Positions 1-9,586 of a stretch of DNA of 40,251 nt are shown piece by piece. The notes under the pieces were generated by a model. It made no database searches. It was given only the letters and a program-made list of their open reading frames with translations, and was not told where the DNA came from. The stretch's first letter is position 1, and each line of letters starts with the position of its first letter. Source of the DNA: a virus. The stretch is from IMG/VR virus record IMGVR_UViG_3300044608_002693, positions 1 to 40,251 of that record. One strand, 5' to 3'. Made by a program: the position numbers and the translations under genes.

Positions 1-246
1 TGCTGCTCTTCACCCTCACCGGCCTGCCCTTCATCACCTCGCAGGAGATCGGGCGCAACGCGGCCTACCTCCAGGACAAGAAGATGCTCAAGTATTTTGG
101 CATGAGCGAGGAGCAGGCGGACCGCGTCTCGACCGCGCTGACCAAGAAGGAGCGCGTGGCCGCGTTCAAGGAAGCCGAGGCCGCCCGCGACCCCGCCCTC
201 ATCGAGGCCGGACGCCGCCAGCTTTTCGTGGACACCATGGCCCAGC
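1..246. repeat. Terminal overlap, left copy (matches 40006-40251)
   Basis: Bases 1-246 align without gaps to 40006-40251. Six bases differ, all within the first 119 and all at third codon positions without changing the protein. Bases 120-246 (127 nt) are identical to 40125-40251. This shows that the window closes into a circle of about 40,005 bp. Because true terminal repeats of one molecule are normally identical, the differences point to two closely related strains in the assembled sample rather than a physical direct terminal repeat. Confidence 0.9.
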
Positions 247-3200
247 TACAGGAACCCGCCGATCCTTTCCAGCCGAGCATTCGCCGGGACGGGGACCGCT
301 TCACCGTTCTCGACGCCGAGGGCAATACCATCGCGGACCGCGTGGACGTGGATACCGCCTTCTATGAATTTGAGCGCATCGCCGGCAGCAGCGAGACACT
401 TTTTGCCAGCGTCCAAGGGGAACTGATCAACGCCCTCCTCGAGGCCGGCCAAGCGACCAACCCGGAAGGATTTAGCGAGCAGATCGACGTGGCCACCCAA
501 GAGGTCATCAACCGCTACAACAACATGACGCCCGAGCAGCTGCAAAGGCGCATCGCCCAGTGGGAGCGCGAGACAGGCCAGACGTGGCAGCCGGGGGCCG
601 CGGTCAACATCACCGCGGTCAACAGCCTTGAGCAGGTCAAGGAAGGTCTTTTCCAAAGCATCACCCGCGTGGTCAAGGCGAAGTCCCCCGAGGAAATCCG
701 CGCCGTCCTCGAAGACCGCGCCGAGGGCCAATACAAGATGGCCCTGCAATCCGGCCAATTTGCCGAGAGCGACATGGTGGGGTGGATTCGGGAATACGAA
801 GCCGGCACCGGCGACAGCCTGCTCGAGGAAGACTTCACGTCACGTGACGTAGTCGAGGCCGTCAGCACCATGTCGGTGGCCTACTACAGTGGCAACCTGG
901 ACAACTCCCGCGTCTCGTCCCGGCTCCGCGCCTTCTTCGAGGCACTGAAAGAATACTTCGCCGCCATCTTCGCCCGCGGCATCCGCATCAAAGAAGCCAT
1001 CGCCGCCGGCCAAATCGCACCGGAATTCGAGGCATTCCTCGCCCAAAGCGTGGGCCTCGACATTGACCGGCAGATCGGAGTGCAGGCGGCCCAGCAGGCC
1101 GTAGCGGACATCAACTCTGGCGCATCGGAGGCCACGGCACCCGCGGAACTCAAATTCCAAGATCCAACATATAGCGTTCGCGTAGAGCCGCCTCCGCAAA
1201 AAACGATCACGGCTTACAAGCTGTTCAAAACAAAATCGGACCAGCCGGGAAAATTGTTCCCGTTGTTTATTGGTAAAACTGTCCCCGCGGAAATTGGCGT
1301 TTGGTACAACGCGGATTCTATTCCCACCAAAAGTTTTGCAGAGCGTCCGGGTTGGCATGCCGGCGACACGCCGTCTGCGATGCATATCGGTGCCCGCATT
1401 CCTGGCTCTACTAAACCCAGCTACCGGCGTGACGATGAGGTGTGGGCGGAGATTGAGATGTCCGCCGATGTTGATTGGCAGCCGGAAGCAAATCGCCGCG
1501 GAACGAACAAAGACGGCAAACTGGTTCCAAGCAAAGCAGACATTAAAGACCAGTTACCAAAGGACGGTTTCTACCGCTACAAGACGAATCCCAACATGCG
1601 CGGCGAATGGCTGATCGGCGGGGCGATTAAAGTTAACCGCATTCTTTCCGATCAAGAGGTGGCCTCAATCAACGAGGCAAATGGAACGCAAGATCTACCA
1701 AGGATGAATGCGGGAGGATTAGTCGAAAGCACTTTTTCCATATCTCCATCGCAACTTGAATTGAATTTGCGAAAGGAAAAATTGCCTCCGGTGACTGTAC
1801 AGCAATTTCAATTCACTGATGAGAATTTCCAGCTGCAACTGTACGCCGAAAACGAAGACTACCTTGGTTATGCTGACTTAACGCTCGACGGCGAAGAAAT
1901 ATCGGTAGATGCAACCTTTCTCTATCCCCAGCATCGTGGAAAAGGATACGGAGAAGCATTGTATCGAGAAATCGCCAAGTTCGCTCAACGCAATGGGGCT
2001 ACAATATTGTTTTCAATGTCTGTATCTCGGGAAGCTATAGCAGTCCGAGAAAAGCTATTTGAAACAAATTACAAAGTTGTCACTGGACAAGACGATGACG
2101 GCCAGCAAATCGAAATGTCCAGTGCCGTCGATCCGAGCGCGAGTTACTCCATCAGCCAATCGCACGATGCGCTCAAGGCCAACGGAAAAGCTCGTTCCGA
2201 CATAGACATCAAATCACTGCCCCGGTTTGCTGACGATACCAAGAGCCATCTGGTAGATGAAAAGCTGGCCGCGCTCGATGCCATCTACCGCGAGGTGGGT
2301 GACCCCTTGGAATCCGAAGAAAGCTGGTTTTCCTACGTTCGCGCCATTGGCCGCGACGAGAAGAACCCGATCATCATGCCGCCCGCCCGTGCGATGGAAT
2401 ACGCCAAAGGCAAAAACATTACGCGCATCACCGACGATCTGCTCAAGCATCCCGAATTTGTCGAAGCCCGGGAGAGCGGTTTGGATATCGGCACCGACAT
2501 GCTGGCCAAATTCCGTTCCGGCGAACTTGGCCGGCGCGATTTGGCCAGCTTGTTTGTCTGGGGACTATTGTCCCGAGGTGTGGGTGCCTATCCGCAAGAA
2601 GGCGGGTTCTTGGCTCTGCACAATAACGGACTGCTCGACAACTTGGACAAAGTGTTCGCCGGCGAAATGACGATGGAAGATTTGGACAGCTGGGCGAGGG
2701 CATCGATGAAAGGATCTCCCGGCGCAAGCTCGACGCAAAATGCCATGAAGGTGGCCGATCAAATGCGGGCCATGATGACCGAGATCGACGGGCGCATGGC
2801 TATCGATGTCATGCTGGACGCTTGGAAAAGCGGCATGACCGGACCGCAACTTCGCCGCGAGGTGCGCCGGATGTTCACCAACGACCGCCCGAGTATTCAG
2901 ATCCAGAACAAGGTTTTGAGTTTCATCATCCTGGTATCCGGGCGTCCCGATGTCTTGGTGCTCGACCGCGTGCAATTCCGGCACATGTGGGGAGGCAAGG
3001 CATTGCAAGATGCCATGACGGCTTTCCACAAAGAGATCGTCAAAGCCAAAGCGGCCACGATTAAGAAATACGGAAAGAACAGCCCGGAGGCCGCGCTGGC
3101 CGCCGCGGTCAGCGAAAACCCAACGAACATCTACGATGCATTGCCGGTCATCGACAAGGACGGCACGTTTAAGTTTGCCGTCAAAAAGGGCGACAAGTTT

Positions 3201-6200
3201 ATAGCCACCGATGGTATCGCCAAAATCGGTGACGGTATGCACGGCATGGCGCTCTACGAAGCCTTGGAGCGGGCCATCGATAAGCCGGTGGCCAAAGCCT
3301 ATAAAAAAGCCGGCATCTCGTATCCTGGCGTGGGCGCGTTTCACTGGGACAGCTGGTTGGTCGAAAGCCAGCAAGCCATCAGTCACCCCACGCTGGCCGT
3401 TATTGCCCAGACAGACATGCGTCCGTCCTTGGGCGTGACCGAGGGTAAATTCAACAAATTGTCCTACGGCATGATCTTCCGTTATGACGGATTTTACATG
3501 CGGGAGCTATTGACCCGCCCCGGGGTCTATGCGATTTTGAATCGTGATGAAATCAAGAGGTTCAACACCAAAGATGTCTTCAAAGCGATTGGCCGGAAAA
3601 TCCCTCTGGAAAGCAACGAAGACGGGAGCAAGCGCGTCCGGCCCTGGATCAACGACCTCACCGACCAGGAGCGGGAACGCTTCGATGGATATCTCACCGA
3701 AATCGCAGAGCGCACCGCATCCATTGGCGATGCTGGCGATGATGGGGGGACCGATGGCGGGGGACGAGGCGGATCTGGCGAGCAGTCAAGCGTAGGCACC
3801 TTCGCCATCTCGCCGGCTTCCTACTACGGCGACCTCGAGTCCGCGGTGGCCGCGCTCAACAGCAACCCCGCCTTCCGCCGGGAGCGGGTGGCCGCAGTGC
3901 TTTCCAAATTCAAGCGGATCAAAGAGCAGTTTGCCAACAAGGCGGACCTCGAACCGCTTTCCATGCCCGAGGCCGTGGCCCAGCTGGAAGCCATCATCAC
4001 GCTGCTCCCGCCGGACGCACAATCCGAGGTGGGAGGGTTCCGCCGTCTGCTTTCCTTTGCCACGGCCAAGGGCCGGCTCAATTACCTCACCGACCGCATC
4101 GCCAAGGCGGACGCCGCCCTGGAGAAATACCTCCGCACCGAATTGCAGGAGGACATCATGGATCTCCTCGAACGCGCCATTCCCAAGCGCGGGGAGAACA
4201 AGGTCCAGACCAGCAGCCTCGGGCCGGACGCCCAGCGCGTGGCCAACCTGGCCATCGCCGCCATCGAACTGGGCACCGACGAAACGTCCAACACCATGGC
4301 CGAGATCGAGGCCGCCTTGGCCAGCCCCGATATCGATGCGGACCGGCAAGAGCAGCTGCTCGAACAGTGGGGCGTGCTCAATGCCTTGGGCGACTTTTTC
4401 AACCGCTCCGCCTTGGAACTCGACCAAGCGCGGGCATTCCTTCGCCAGACGTTTGGAGCCGGACGCGCTATGTGGCGCATGCAGCAGGAGGCCCGCCGCA
4501 AGCAATACCGCGACATGGCCGAGGAACTGGCCGGCGGTCTGAAGAAGGCCACCGAGAACCAGATCGATAAGATGGATAAGGAGAACCCGTGGCTGAAGAA
4601 CCCGCGGCAATTTGTCCTTTCGCACTACAGCTTCATGCAGCTGCTACGGAGCGTCCTGCCCAAGGCCGGCTTCCTCGAAACGTGGGAGCGGTCGATCCGC
4701 CAAGCCGAGATCGGGAGCAGTCGCTACCGGATGGACGCGGCCAAGCGGTTCATCGATATGCTCATGGCGGCCAGCGGCAAGAAGACCAGCTTTGGCGTGG
4801 GCCGGCTCATGTACAATATGCGGAAGACGCGGAAGGCCGCGGTCCGCTACAAGGAGGGCTACAACGAAAAGCTCATCCGCCTGCCCATGGAAACGGCGGC
4901 CAACATCCTCGAAGGCCGCGCCTCGGCCAAGGCGTTCAAGTTGAATGCCGAGGCCGTGGCCAAGATGAGCGAAGCCTACTTGGCCGTGCCGCTCATGCGC
5001 CGGCGCACCACGCCCTCCGGGGCCGTGCGCGAGACGCCCAACCGCCAGCAATTCCTCGAATTCTACGTGCGGCAAAGCGAGGGCACCGATGACAAATTGA
5101 ACATGTCACCCGCCGAGGCCATGCAGCTGCTGCTGGCTTGGGACCAGAGCGAGGTGCAGGCCCGCATGCGCCGGCAGGGATGGACCGACGAATCCATCGA
5201 GGACATGCAGAAGATGGTCACCTCGGTCCCCGGTGGAGAGGCCACCATGGATTTCCTCCGCCGCGAATACAAAGCCGGCGGGGATGCCGCGGACCCCGTC
5301 TACATGAAGATGTTTGGCATGGCCATGCCCCGCATCGAGAACTACGCGCCCACGCGCTACCGGCACAAGGATGACAGCAATGACCTTTCCCCCATGGGCA
5401 GTGCGCTCGAACTGGCCGGCACCACGCCCGGGTCCCTCAAGGCCCGCCAACGCCACGATGCCCGTATGCGCCGGACCGATGCCATCACCGTCTTCTTCCA
5501 GCACGCCGCCCAGATGGGTCACTGGATTCACTTTGCCGAGATCAACCGCGAGATCCGCGGGGTGCTCAAAAACCAGAACGTGCGCGAATCGATGGAAGCC
5601 ACCCTCGGGCGGAGCGGCCTGCAAATCTTCGACCAGTGGATGGACACGCTGGCCCAGGGTGGGGGACGCCGCGCCATGGAACTCTCCGCGGACAAGGACA
5701 TCTGGGCCGCCCTCATCAGCGGCAAGAGCATTGCCTCGCTGGGATTCAGTGTCCGCACCCTTTTCATGCAGATCGACGCGGCCAGCCGTGCCGCCCTGGA
5801 TATGGGCCTTGCCGAATACACCAAGACCGTCTTGGACCCGCGGTGGATGGCGGACATGCCCAAGGCATGGAACTCGGACACCGTGCAACGGCGTCTCATC
5901 GAAGGCAGCCGGCCCGAGGTGCGCTACGTGTTTGAGCGGGCCGCGGTCCGCCCGAGCATGCTCCTCTGGGCCGCCCAGAAATCTATGATCCCGATGCAGA
6001 TGACCGATGCCGCGCTCACCAGCTTCACGGCGGCCATCGTCTACCGCAACGCTTACAACAAGGCCAAGAAAGCCGAGGCGTCTGATGCCATGGCCGAGCA
6101 GGCCGCCCTCGACGCCATGGACAAGGCGGTCTTCAACTACAGCCAGCCAATCGACATCACCAGCCGGTCGCTCCGGGAAGTCCAGGGCAACATGCTCCAA

Positions 6201-6734
6201 AAGGTCTACATGATGTTTCTCTCGGACGCCCGTTTGAAGACGGCCCTTTTTGCCGAGGCCATTGGCCAGCTGGGCAAGGAAGGCGAGCGGGGCAAGGGTG
6301 CCAGCACCATTTCCGCGCTGATGATCATGGCCGTGGTCACCCAGACGATGGCCAACCTCTACCGCGATTGGTTCAGCGACGAACCGGACGATGAGATCTG
6401 GACGCTCGAAGGCTATGCCATGGCCATGATGCTGGCCCCGCTCTCCGGGTATATGCTGGTGGGCACCGTGGGTTCGACCGTGGTGCGCGAAGCATTCGGT
6501 GAAATGACATTCCAATCGACCGATCCGGCCAACGAAATGATCGACCGCGGCATCCGCTCCATCAAAGGCTGGGACAATACGTTCAACACCTCGGACCCCG
6601 AGGCCATGCTCAAGCAGTGGAACAACCTGCTCCGCTTCGCCAGCTTCAACCCCACGCTCGCCGCGCCCGCGGCCCTGCTCAACTTCGCCAAACCCATCGT
6701 GGGCGCGATGGAAAACGCGGAGAATCCCGAATAA
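3..6734 (+). CDS. Giant internal virion / polyvalent protein, C-terminal part
   Basis: This is the continuation of the frame that starts at 38325; across the circle it gives about 2,800 residues, well above the roughly 1,300 of T7 gp16, whose position it occupies. From the left it has a native segment (to about 1140), then a domain with a motif RPGWHAGDTPSAMHIGAR (about 1345-1400) like those in large phage polyvalent proteins, then a GNAT acetyltransferase domain (about 1780-2120, acetyl-CoA loop QHRGKGYGEAL near 1930). A long domain of unknown function follows (2160-3720, with HWDSWLVESQQAISHPTL near 3340), then a Gly/Asp linker and a large helical C-terminal region (3800-6734) with hydrophobic stretches near 6300-6480, as expected of ejected virion proteins that form a membrane channel. 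A linker like TFSISPS recurs at 1731, 2142 and 3795. The inserted block is less GC-rich than its flanks. Role in DNA ejection is inferred from position; the enzymatic cargo is family-level inference. Confidence 0.88.
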   Translation: MLFTLTGLPFITSQEIGRNAAYLQDKKMLKYFGMSEEQADRVSTALTKKERVAAFKEAEAARDPALIEAGRRQLFVDTMAQLQEPADPFQPSIRRDGDRFTVLDAEGNTIADRVDVDTAFYEFERIAGSSETLFASVQGELINALLEAGQATNPEGFSEQIDVATQEVINRYNNMTPEQLQRRIAQWERETGQTWQPGAAVNITAVNSLEQVKEGLFQSITRVVKAKSPEEIRAVLEDRAEGQYKMALQSGQFAESDMVGWIREYEAGTGDSLLEEDFTSRDVVEAVSTMSVAYYSGNLDNSRVSSRLRAFFEALKEYFAAIFARGIRIKEAIAAGQIAPEFEAFLAQSVGLDIDRQIGVQAAQQAVADINSGASEATAPAELKFQDPTYSVRVEPPPQKTITAYKLFKTKSDQPGKLFPLFIGKTVPAEIGVWYNADSIPTKSFAERPGWHAGDTPSAMHIGARIPGSTKPSYRRDDEVWAEIEMSADVDWQPEANRRGTNKDGKLVPSKADIKDQLPKDGFYRYKTNPNMRGEWLIGGAIKVNRILSDQEVASINEANGTQDLPRMNAGGLVESTFSISPSQLELNLRKEKLPPVTVQQFQFTDENFQLQLYAENEDYLGYADLTLDGEEISVDATFLYPQHRGKGYGEALYREIAKFAQRNGATILFSMSVSREAIAVREKLFETNYKVVTGQDDDGQQIEMSSAVDPSASYSISQSHDALKANGKARSDIDIKSLPRFADDTKSHLVDEKLAALDAIYREVGDPLESEESWFSYVRAIGRDEKNPIIMPPARAMEYAKGKNITRITDDLLKHPEFVEARESGLDIGTDMLAKFRSGELGRRDLASLFVWGLLSRGVGAYPQEGGFLALHNNGLLDNLDKVFAGEMTMEDLDSWARASMKGSPGASSTQNAMKVADQMRAMMTEIDGRMAIDVMLDAWKSGMTGPQLRREVRRMFTNDRPSIQIQNKVLSFIILVSGRPDVLVLDRVQFRHMWGGKALQDAMTAFHKEIVKAKAATIKKYGKNSPEAALAAAVSENPTNIYDALPVIDKDGTFKFAVKKGDKFIATDGIAKIGDGMHGMALYEALERAIDKPVAKAYKKAGISYPGVGAFHWDSWLVESQQAISHPTLAVIAQTDMRPSLGVTEGKFNKLSYGMIFRYDGFYMRELLTRPGVYAILNRDEIKRFNTKDVFKAIGRKIPLESNEDGSKRVRPWINDLTDQERERFDGYLTEIAERTASIGDAGDDGGTDGGGRGGSGEQSSVGTFAISPASYYGDLESAVAALNSNPAFRRERVAAVLSKFKRIKEQFANKADLEPLSMPEAVAQLEAIITLLPPDAQSEVGGFRRLLSFATAKGRLNYLTDRIAKADAALEKYLRTELQEDIMDLLERAIPKRGENKVQTSSLGPDAQRVANLAIAAIELGTDETSNTMAEIEAALASPDIDADRQEQLLEQWGVLNALGDFFNRSALELDQARAFLRQTFGAGRAMWRMQQEARRKQYRDMAEELAGGLKKATENQIDKMDKENPWLKNPRQFVLSHYSFMQLLRSVLPKAGFLETWERSIRQAEIGSSRYRMDAAKRFIDMLMAASGKKTSFGVGRLMYNMRKTRKAAVRYKEGYNEKLIRLPMETAANILEGRASAKAFKLNAEAVAKMSEAYLAVPLMRRRTTPSGAVRETPNRQQFLEFYVRQSEGTDDKLNMSPAEAMQLLLAWDQSEVQARMRRQGWTDESIEDMQKMVTSVPGGEATMDFLRREYKAGGDAADPVYMKMFGMAMPRIENYAPTRYRHKDDSNDLSPMGSALELAGTTPGSLKARQRHDARMRRTDAITVFFQHAAQMGHWIHFAEINREIRGVLKNQNVRESMEATLGRSGLQIFDQWMDTLAQGGGRRAMELSADKDIWAALISGKSIASLGFSVRTLFMQIDAASRAALDMGLAEYTKTVLDPRWMADMPKAWNSDTVQRRLIEGSRPEVRYVFERAAVRPSMLLWAAQKSMIPMQMTDAALTSFTAAIVYRNAYNKAKKAEASDAMAEQAALDAMDKAVFNYSQPIDITSRSLREVQGNMLQKVYMMFLSDARLKTALFAEAIGQLGKEGERGKGASTISALMIMAVVTQTMANLYRDWFSDEPDDEIWTLEGYAMAMMLAPLSGYMLVGTVGSTVVREAFGEMTFQSTDPANEMIDRGIRSIKGWDNTFNTSDPEAMLKQWNNLLRFASFNPTLAAPAALLNFAKPIVGAMENAENPE
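1716..1728 (+). promoter_or_regulatory. Dispersed 13-bp site GGRTTAGTCGAAA, copy 1 (intragenic)
   Basis: Exact match with A at the R position. It lies inside the giant virion gene, between the polyvalent domain and the GNAT domain, and is read in frame as Gly-Leu-Val-Glu, using the leucine codon TTA that is uncommon in this genome. Confidence 0.7.
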
Positions 6735-6767
6735 TCCGCTTGTCCCTCTGACTGAACGCTGCACTAT

Positions 6768-6780
6768 TTTCGACTAATCC
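6768..6780 (-). promoter_or_regulatory. Dispersed 13-bp site, copy 2 (reverse orientation, at tail fibre start)
   Basis: Exact reverse-complement copy (TTTCGACTAATCC) ending one base before the ATG at 6782. It occupies the place where a Shine-Dalgarno sequence would be, and no other ribosome-binding sequence is visible for the tail fibre gene. Confidence 0.8.
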
Positions 6781-6781
6781 C

Positions 6782-9586
6782 ATGGCTCTGCAAAACGACA
6801 CATCTCGGATTCAATACAATGGCAACAACTCGACCACCTCGAGCTATGCCATTCCTTTCGTTTTCTTCGAGAACGCGCACATCAAGTGCGTGGTGACCAG
6901 CAGCGCCGGCGTCGATAGCACGCTTGCCTTGGGCAGCGGGTTCAACGTCACCGGGGCCGCCAACCCTAACGGCGGAAGTCTCACCACCACCACCGCGGTC
7001 CCGACCTCAAGCAAAGTCACCATCTTCCGCGAAGTCCCCGCCACCCAGACCACCAGCTACCAAGAGGGTGGAGATTTCCCCGCGGCCAGCCATGAGCGGG
7101 CACTGGACAAGCTGACCATGATCGCCCAGCAGACCAAGCGTCTGGCCGACCGCGCCCTCAAGGTCCCCGAAACACAAAACAACCCGAACGACCTTCCCAA
7201 CGCCGGAAGCGGTAACAAAGCTCTTGTCAGTAACGGAGGCTCCATTCAATGGTCAGACAATAGACCCGTTCCCATATATCCAACAGGACAAGGTGCCAAA
7301 TTGCTTGCAGCACCAGGCGGGGGTGGCGAGCCATCATGGCAAGATGCGCCAAATATTGCTGCTGGTGCCTTTGCGGCAAATACCAAACTCATTAATGGTG
7401 GGAGCGTTCAATTTTCTGCTGCCCGCTTTAATGGCGAACGGTGGGGCGACACTATCAACGTAAAAGATTTTGGTGCCGTTGGCGATGGCGTGGCAGACGA
7501 TTGGCTTCCCATACAACGAGCAATTTCTCAAGCGTTCCGTGAATTTGATGCGTCTACGCTTACGGAGTCCGATTTAGTTCCATGGGGAGGGCTGTTTAAT
7601 GAGCAAGTTATGGTGCCCCGTTTGTACAGGGGACAAGGACGCGCCACCGTGTACATACCATCTGGAACTTACAAAATAAGCAAACCATTGATCATTTCGG
7701 CTGGCACAAGGATTATCGGCCAAGCCAGAAACACATATATTAAGGCCGCTCCCAATTATTATGGAGCACTCATTGAAGATGCGTTTGTATGGGTTAATCG
7801 TACATTTTTTGCAAATCAACCAGCAAACCGCTTGTTTGGGGACGCCAGTTTTGAGTACGTGCATGGCGCAATTATTGAGGGTTTGACGTTTATCAACAAT
7901 GGGGTTGGCTTTACAACACCAAACGGTCCTGGGCCGACCATTAGTGGGTACAACTTTTTGCGATTTCCTTTTGGGGGCGGTGGACCAGTGATGACAACCA
8001 ACGCGCTTGTTAACGCTGGCAGCACAACCGTCGATCTGAATCAAGGGTTTCCGATGCCTATTGGAACCAGTCCTAAATGGAAAATCCAATTTGCAAACCA
8101 TAGCACAGTTTACGATGTCGAAGCTAAATCAATACCCTTTGGTACCACGATAACATTGTCTCCGCCTCTCACGCAAAGTGTAAGTGCGGGAACCGTTGTA
8201 AAAATAGGAATTGGACGGATCATTGGTATCAACATTGGACCTGGGGAAAATTCTCAAATTAGCAACTGCGACATCTACAACTGCGACATCGGGGTGTACA
8301 CTCAACAAGGATCACCCACTCCATTAATTCAAGACGTGTCTGTATGGGGTTGTGATGTGGCGTTTTGGTGTGACGGCGGTCCATCTTTATTAATCCGACC
8401 TTCCGGCGATGGAAATAATGTGTTTGTCCGTGGCGGCATGCTGACCTCATCAAACATAACAATGATTGGCTGCAAAGCAGAATCAATGTACGCGCCTTCA
8501 TGGCGTTCATTTGTTGAGGTGACCACTTCTGAACAGTCATCCGCTTCGCAACTAACCATTCTTGGAGGAAACTTCAATCCAGGCCCGCCTTCAAGTTTGG
8601 GCCAAACCACAGCAGACAATTCATGCATACTTCGCATTTTCAAAAACAAATTTAATCAGCCGGGACATGTTCACATAAGCGGGTTGAACACAATCAGCGG
8701 AGGTACAAACTTTGCACTATTGGTTGAGGCTGAAACTGGAACTATAGAAAAACGCTGGCCGCGTAGTGGAGCGCGTGACGGTGAAGAATATTTCAGTTTT
8801 GGCTCTGTCTCGCGTCATGCTGCAAGCGTTCTTGAAAGGTACAACTATACCAACAATGCCTACAATTTTCGCTTCACGCCTCAAAGTGTCTCAATGGCAG
8901 CACCCGGCTATCCTGTATACCATGGTGCTGGAACTATATTAGAATATGAAAGCGGATTGCTTCCTGGAACAGCACAGTGGAGTAGATCTGAAACAACGCT
9001 GACCATGACGTACGCGGACCATAATTTGCAAGTGGGAGATTATGTGTGGCCTCGAGATGGATCAAATTTTGGCGGATTTCCTATTTCTTTTCCGTCCAAT
9101 GACAGTGATGGATATCTCAATGTGATGGCTGGGTCCACGTTTCGGGTAAAAAGCATTGTGAATGCCAACACGTTTACCGCCGAATGTCTTAATTCGGGGC
9201 CGACCAGCGGCACTGCCCGTATTGCGCCCATGAGGTACGTTGATTTTCATACATTGCAATACAACGAGCACAGATTTCAAATGCCGCATGTTCTGGGAAA
9301 CTCCTCAAATCAGTATGTAGCATTTGGGTACTACGACAAAAAGAGCAACCTTATCGCTGGATTGCGTGTTCCTTCTGAAAAAAATGCCGAGTTTTACGTG
9401 GCAAAACAGCTGTCTATCGGCGGAACGATTCAAAGTCCCAGTGCGATTGTTCTCACCGGAACAGCCGCTCCTGGAATGTCGGCACCTAACGGATCTTTGT
9501 ATCTCCGCACCGATGGAGATGCGTCCACAACACTCTATGTCCGGGCATCCGGCGCATGGAAACCATTAGCATCCTATGATCCTTAA
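6782..9586 (+). CDS. Tail fibre / tailspike with T7-type anchor and pectate-lyase-like beta-helix
   Basis: This 934-residue receptor-binding protein starts with a domain typical of the T7 gp17 N-terminus (residues 1-150, with FPAASHERALDKLTMIAQQ), which attaches the fibre to the tail. After a Gly/Asn linker the sequence DFGAVGDGVADD (about residues 229-240) marks the start of a pectate-lyase-3 type right-handed beta-helix, the usual fold of capsule-degrading tailspikes. The C-terminus (GSLYLRTDGDASTTLYVR, then GAWKPL) is a common end of phage fibres. The coding sequence from about 7230 onward is clearly AT-richer than the anchor region, suggesting that the receptor-binding part was exchanged as a module. 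The ATG lies directly after a reversed 13-bp site. Polysaccharide substrate and catalytic residues cannot be told from sequence. Confidence 0.9.
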   Translation: MALQNDTSRIQYNGNNSTTSSYAIPFVFFENAHIKCVVTSSAGVDSTLALGSGFNVTGAANPNGGSLTTTTAVPTSSKVTIFREVPATQTTSYQEGGDFPAASHERALDKLTMIAQQTKRLADRALKVPETQNNPNDLPNAGSGNKALVSNGGSIQWSDNRPVPIYPTGQGAKLLAAPGGGGEPSWQDAPNIAAGAFAANTKLINGGSVQFSAARFNGERWGDTINVKDFGAVGDGVADDWLPIQRAISQAFREFDASTLTESDLVPWGGLFNEQVMVPRLYRGQGRATVYIPSGTYKISKPLIISAGTRIIGQARNTYIKAAPNYYGALIEDAFVWVNRTFFANQPANRLFGDASFEYVHGAIIEGLTFINNGVGFTTPNGPGPTISGYNFLRFPFGGGGPVMTTNALVNAGSTTVDLNQGFPMPIGTSPKWKIQFANHSTVYDVEAKSIPFGTTITLSPPLTQSVSAGTVVKIGIGRIIGINIGPGENSQISNCDIYNCDIGVYTQQGSPTPLIQDVSVWGCDVAFWCDGGPSLLIRPSGDGNNVFVRGGMLTSSNITMIGCKAESMYAPSWRSFVEVTTSEQSSASQLTILGGNFNPGPPSSLGQTTADNSCILRIFKNKFNQPGHVHISGLNTISGGTNFALLVEAETGTIEKRWPRSGARDGEEYFSFGSVSRHAASVLERYNYTNNAYNFRFTPQSVSMAAPGYPVYHGAGTILEYESGLLPGTAQWSRSETTLTMTYADHNLQVGDYVWPRDGSNFGGFPISFPSNDSDGYLNVMAGSTFRVKSIVNANTFTAECLNSGPTSGTARIAPMRYVDFHTLQYNEHRFQMPHVLGNSSNQYVAFGYYDKKSNLIAGLRVPSEKNAEFYVAKQLSIGGTIQSPSAIVLTGTAAPGMSAPNGSLYLRTDGDASTTLYVRASGAWKPLASYDP

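Noticed and set aside
5106-6764. Long minus-strand frame (552 codons) opposite the giant gene
   Set aside because: It is a shadow frame of GC-rich coding DNA: rich in His, Gly and Arg, with no recognisable domain, and the plus strand has a clear homologous-type protein.
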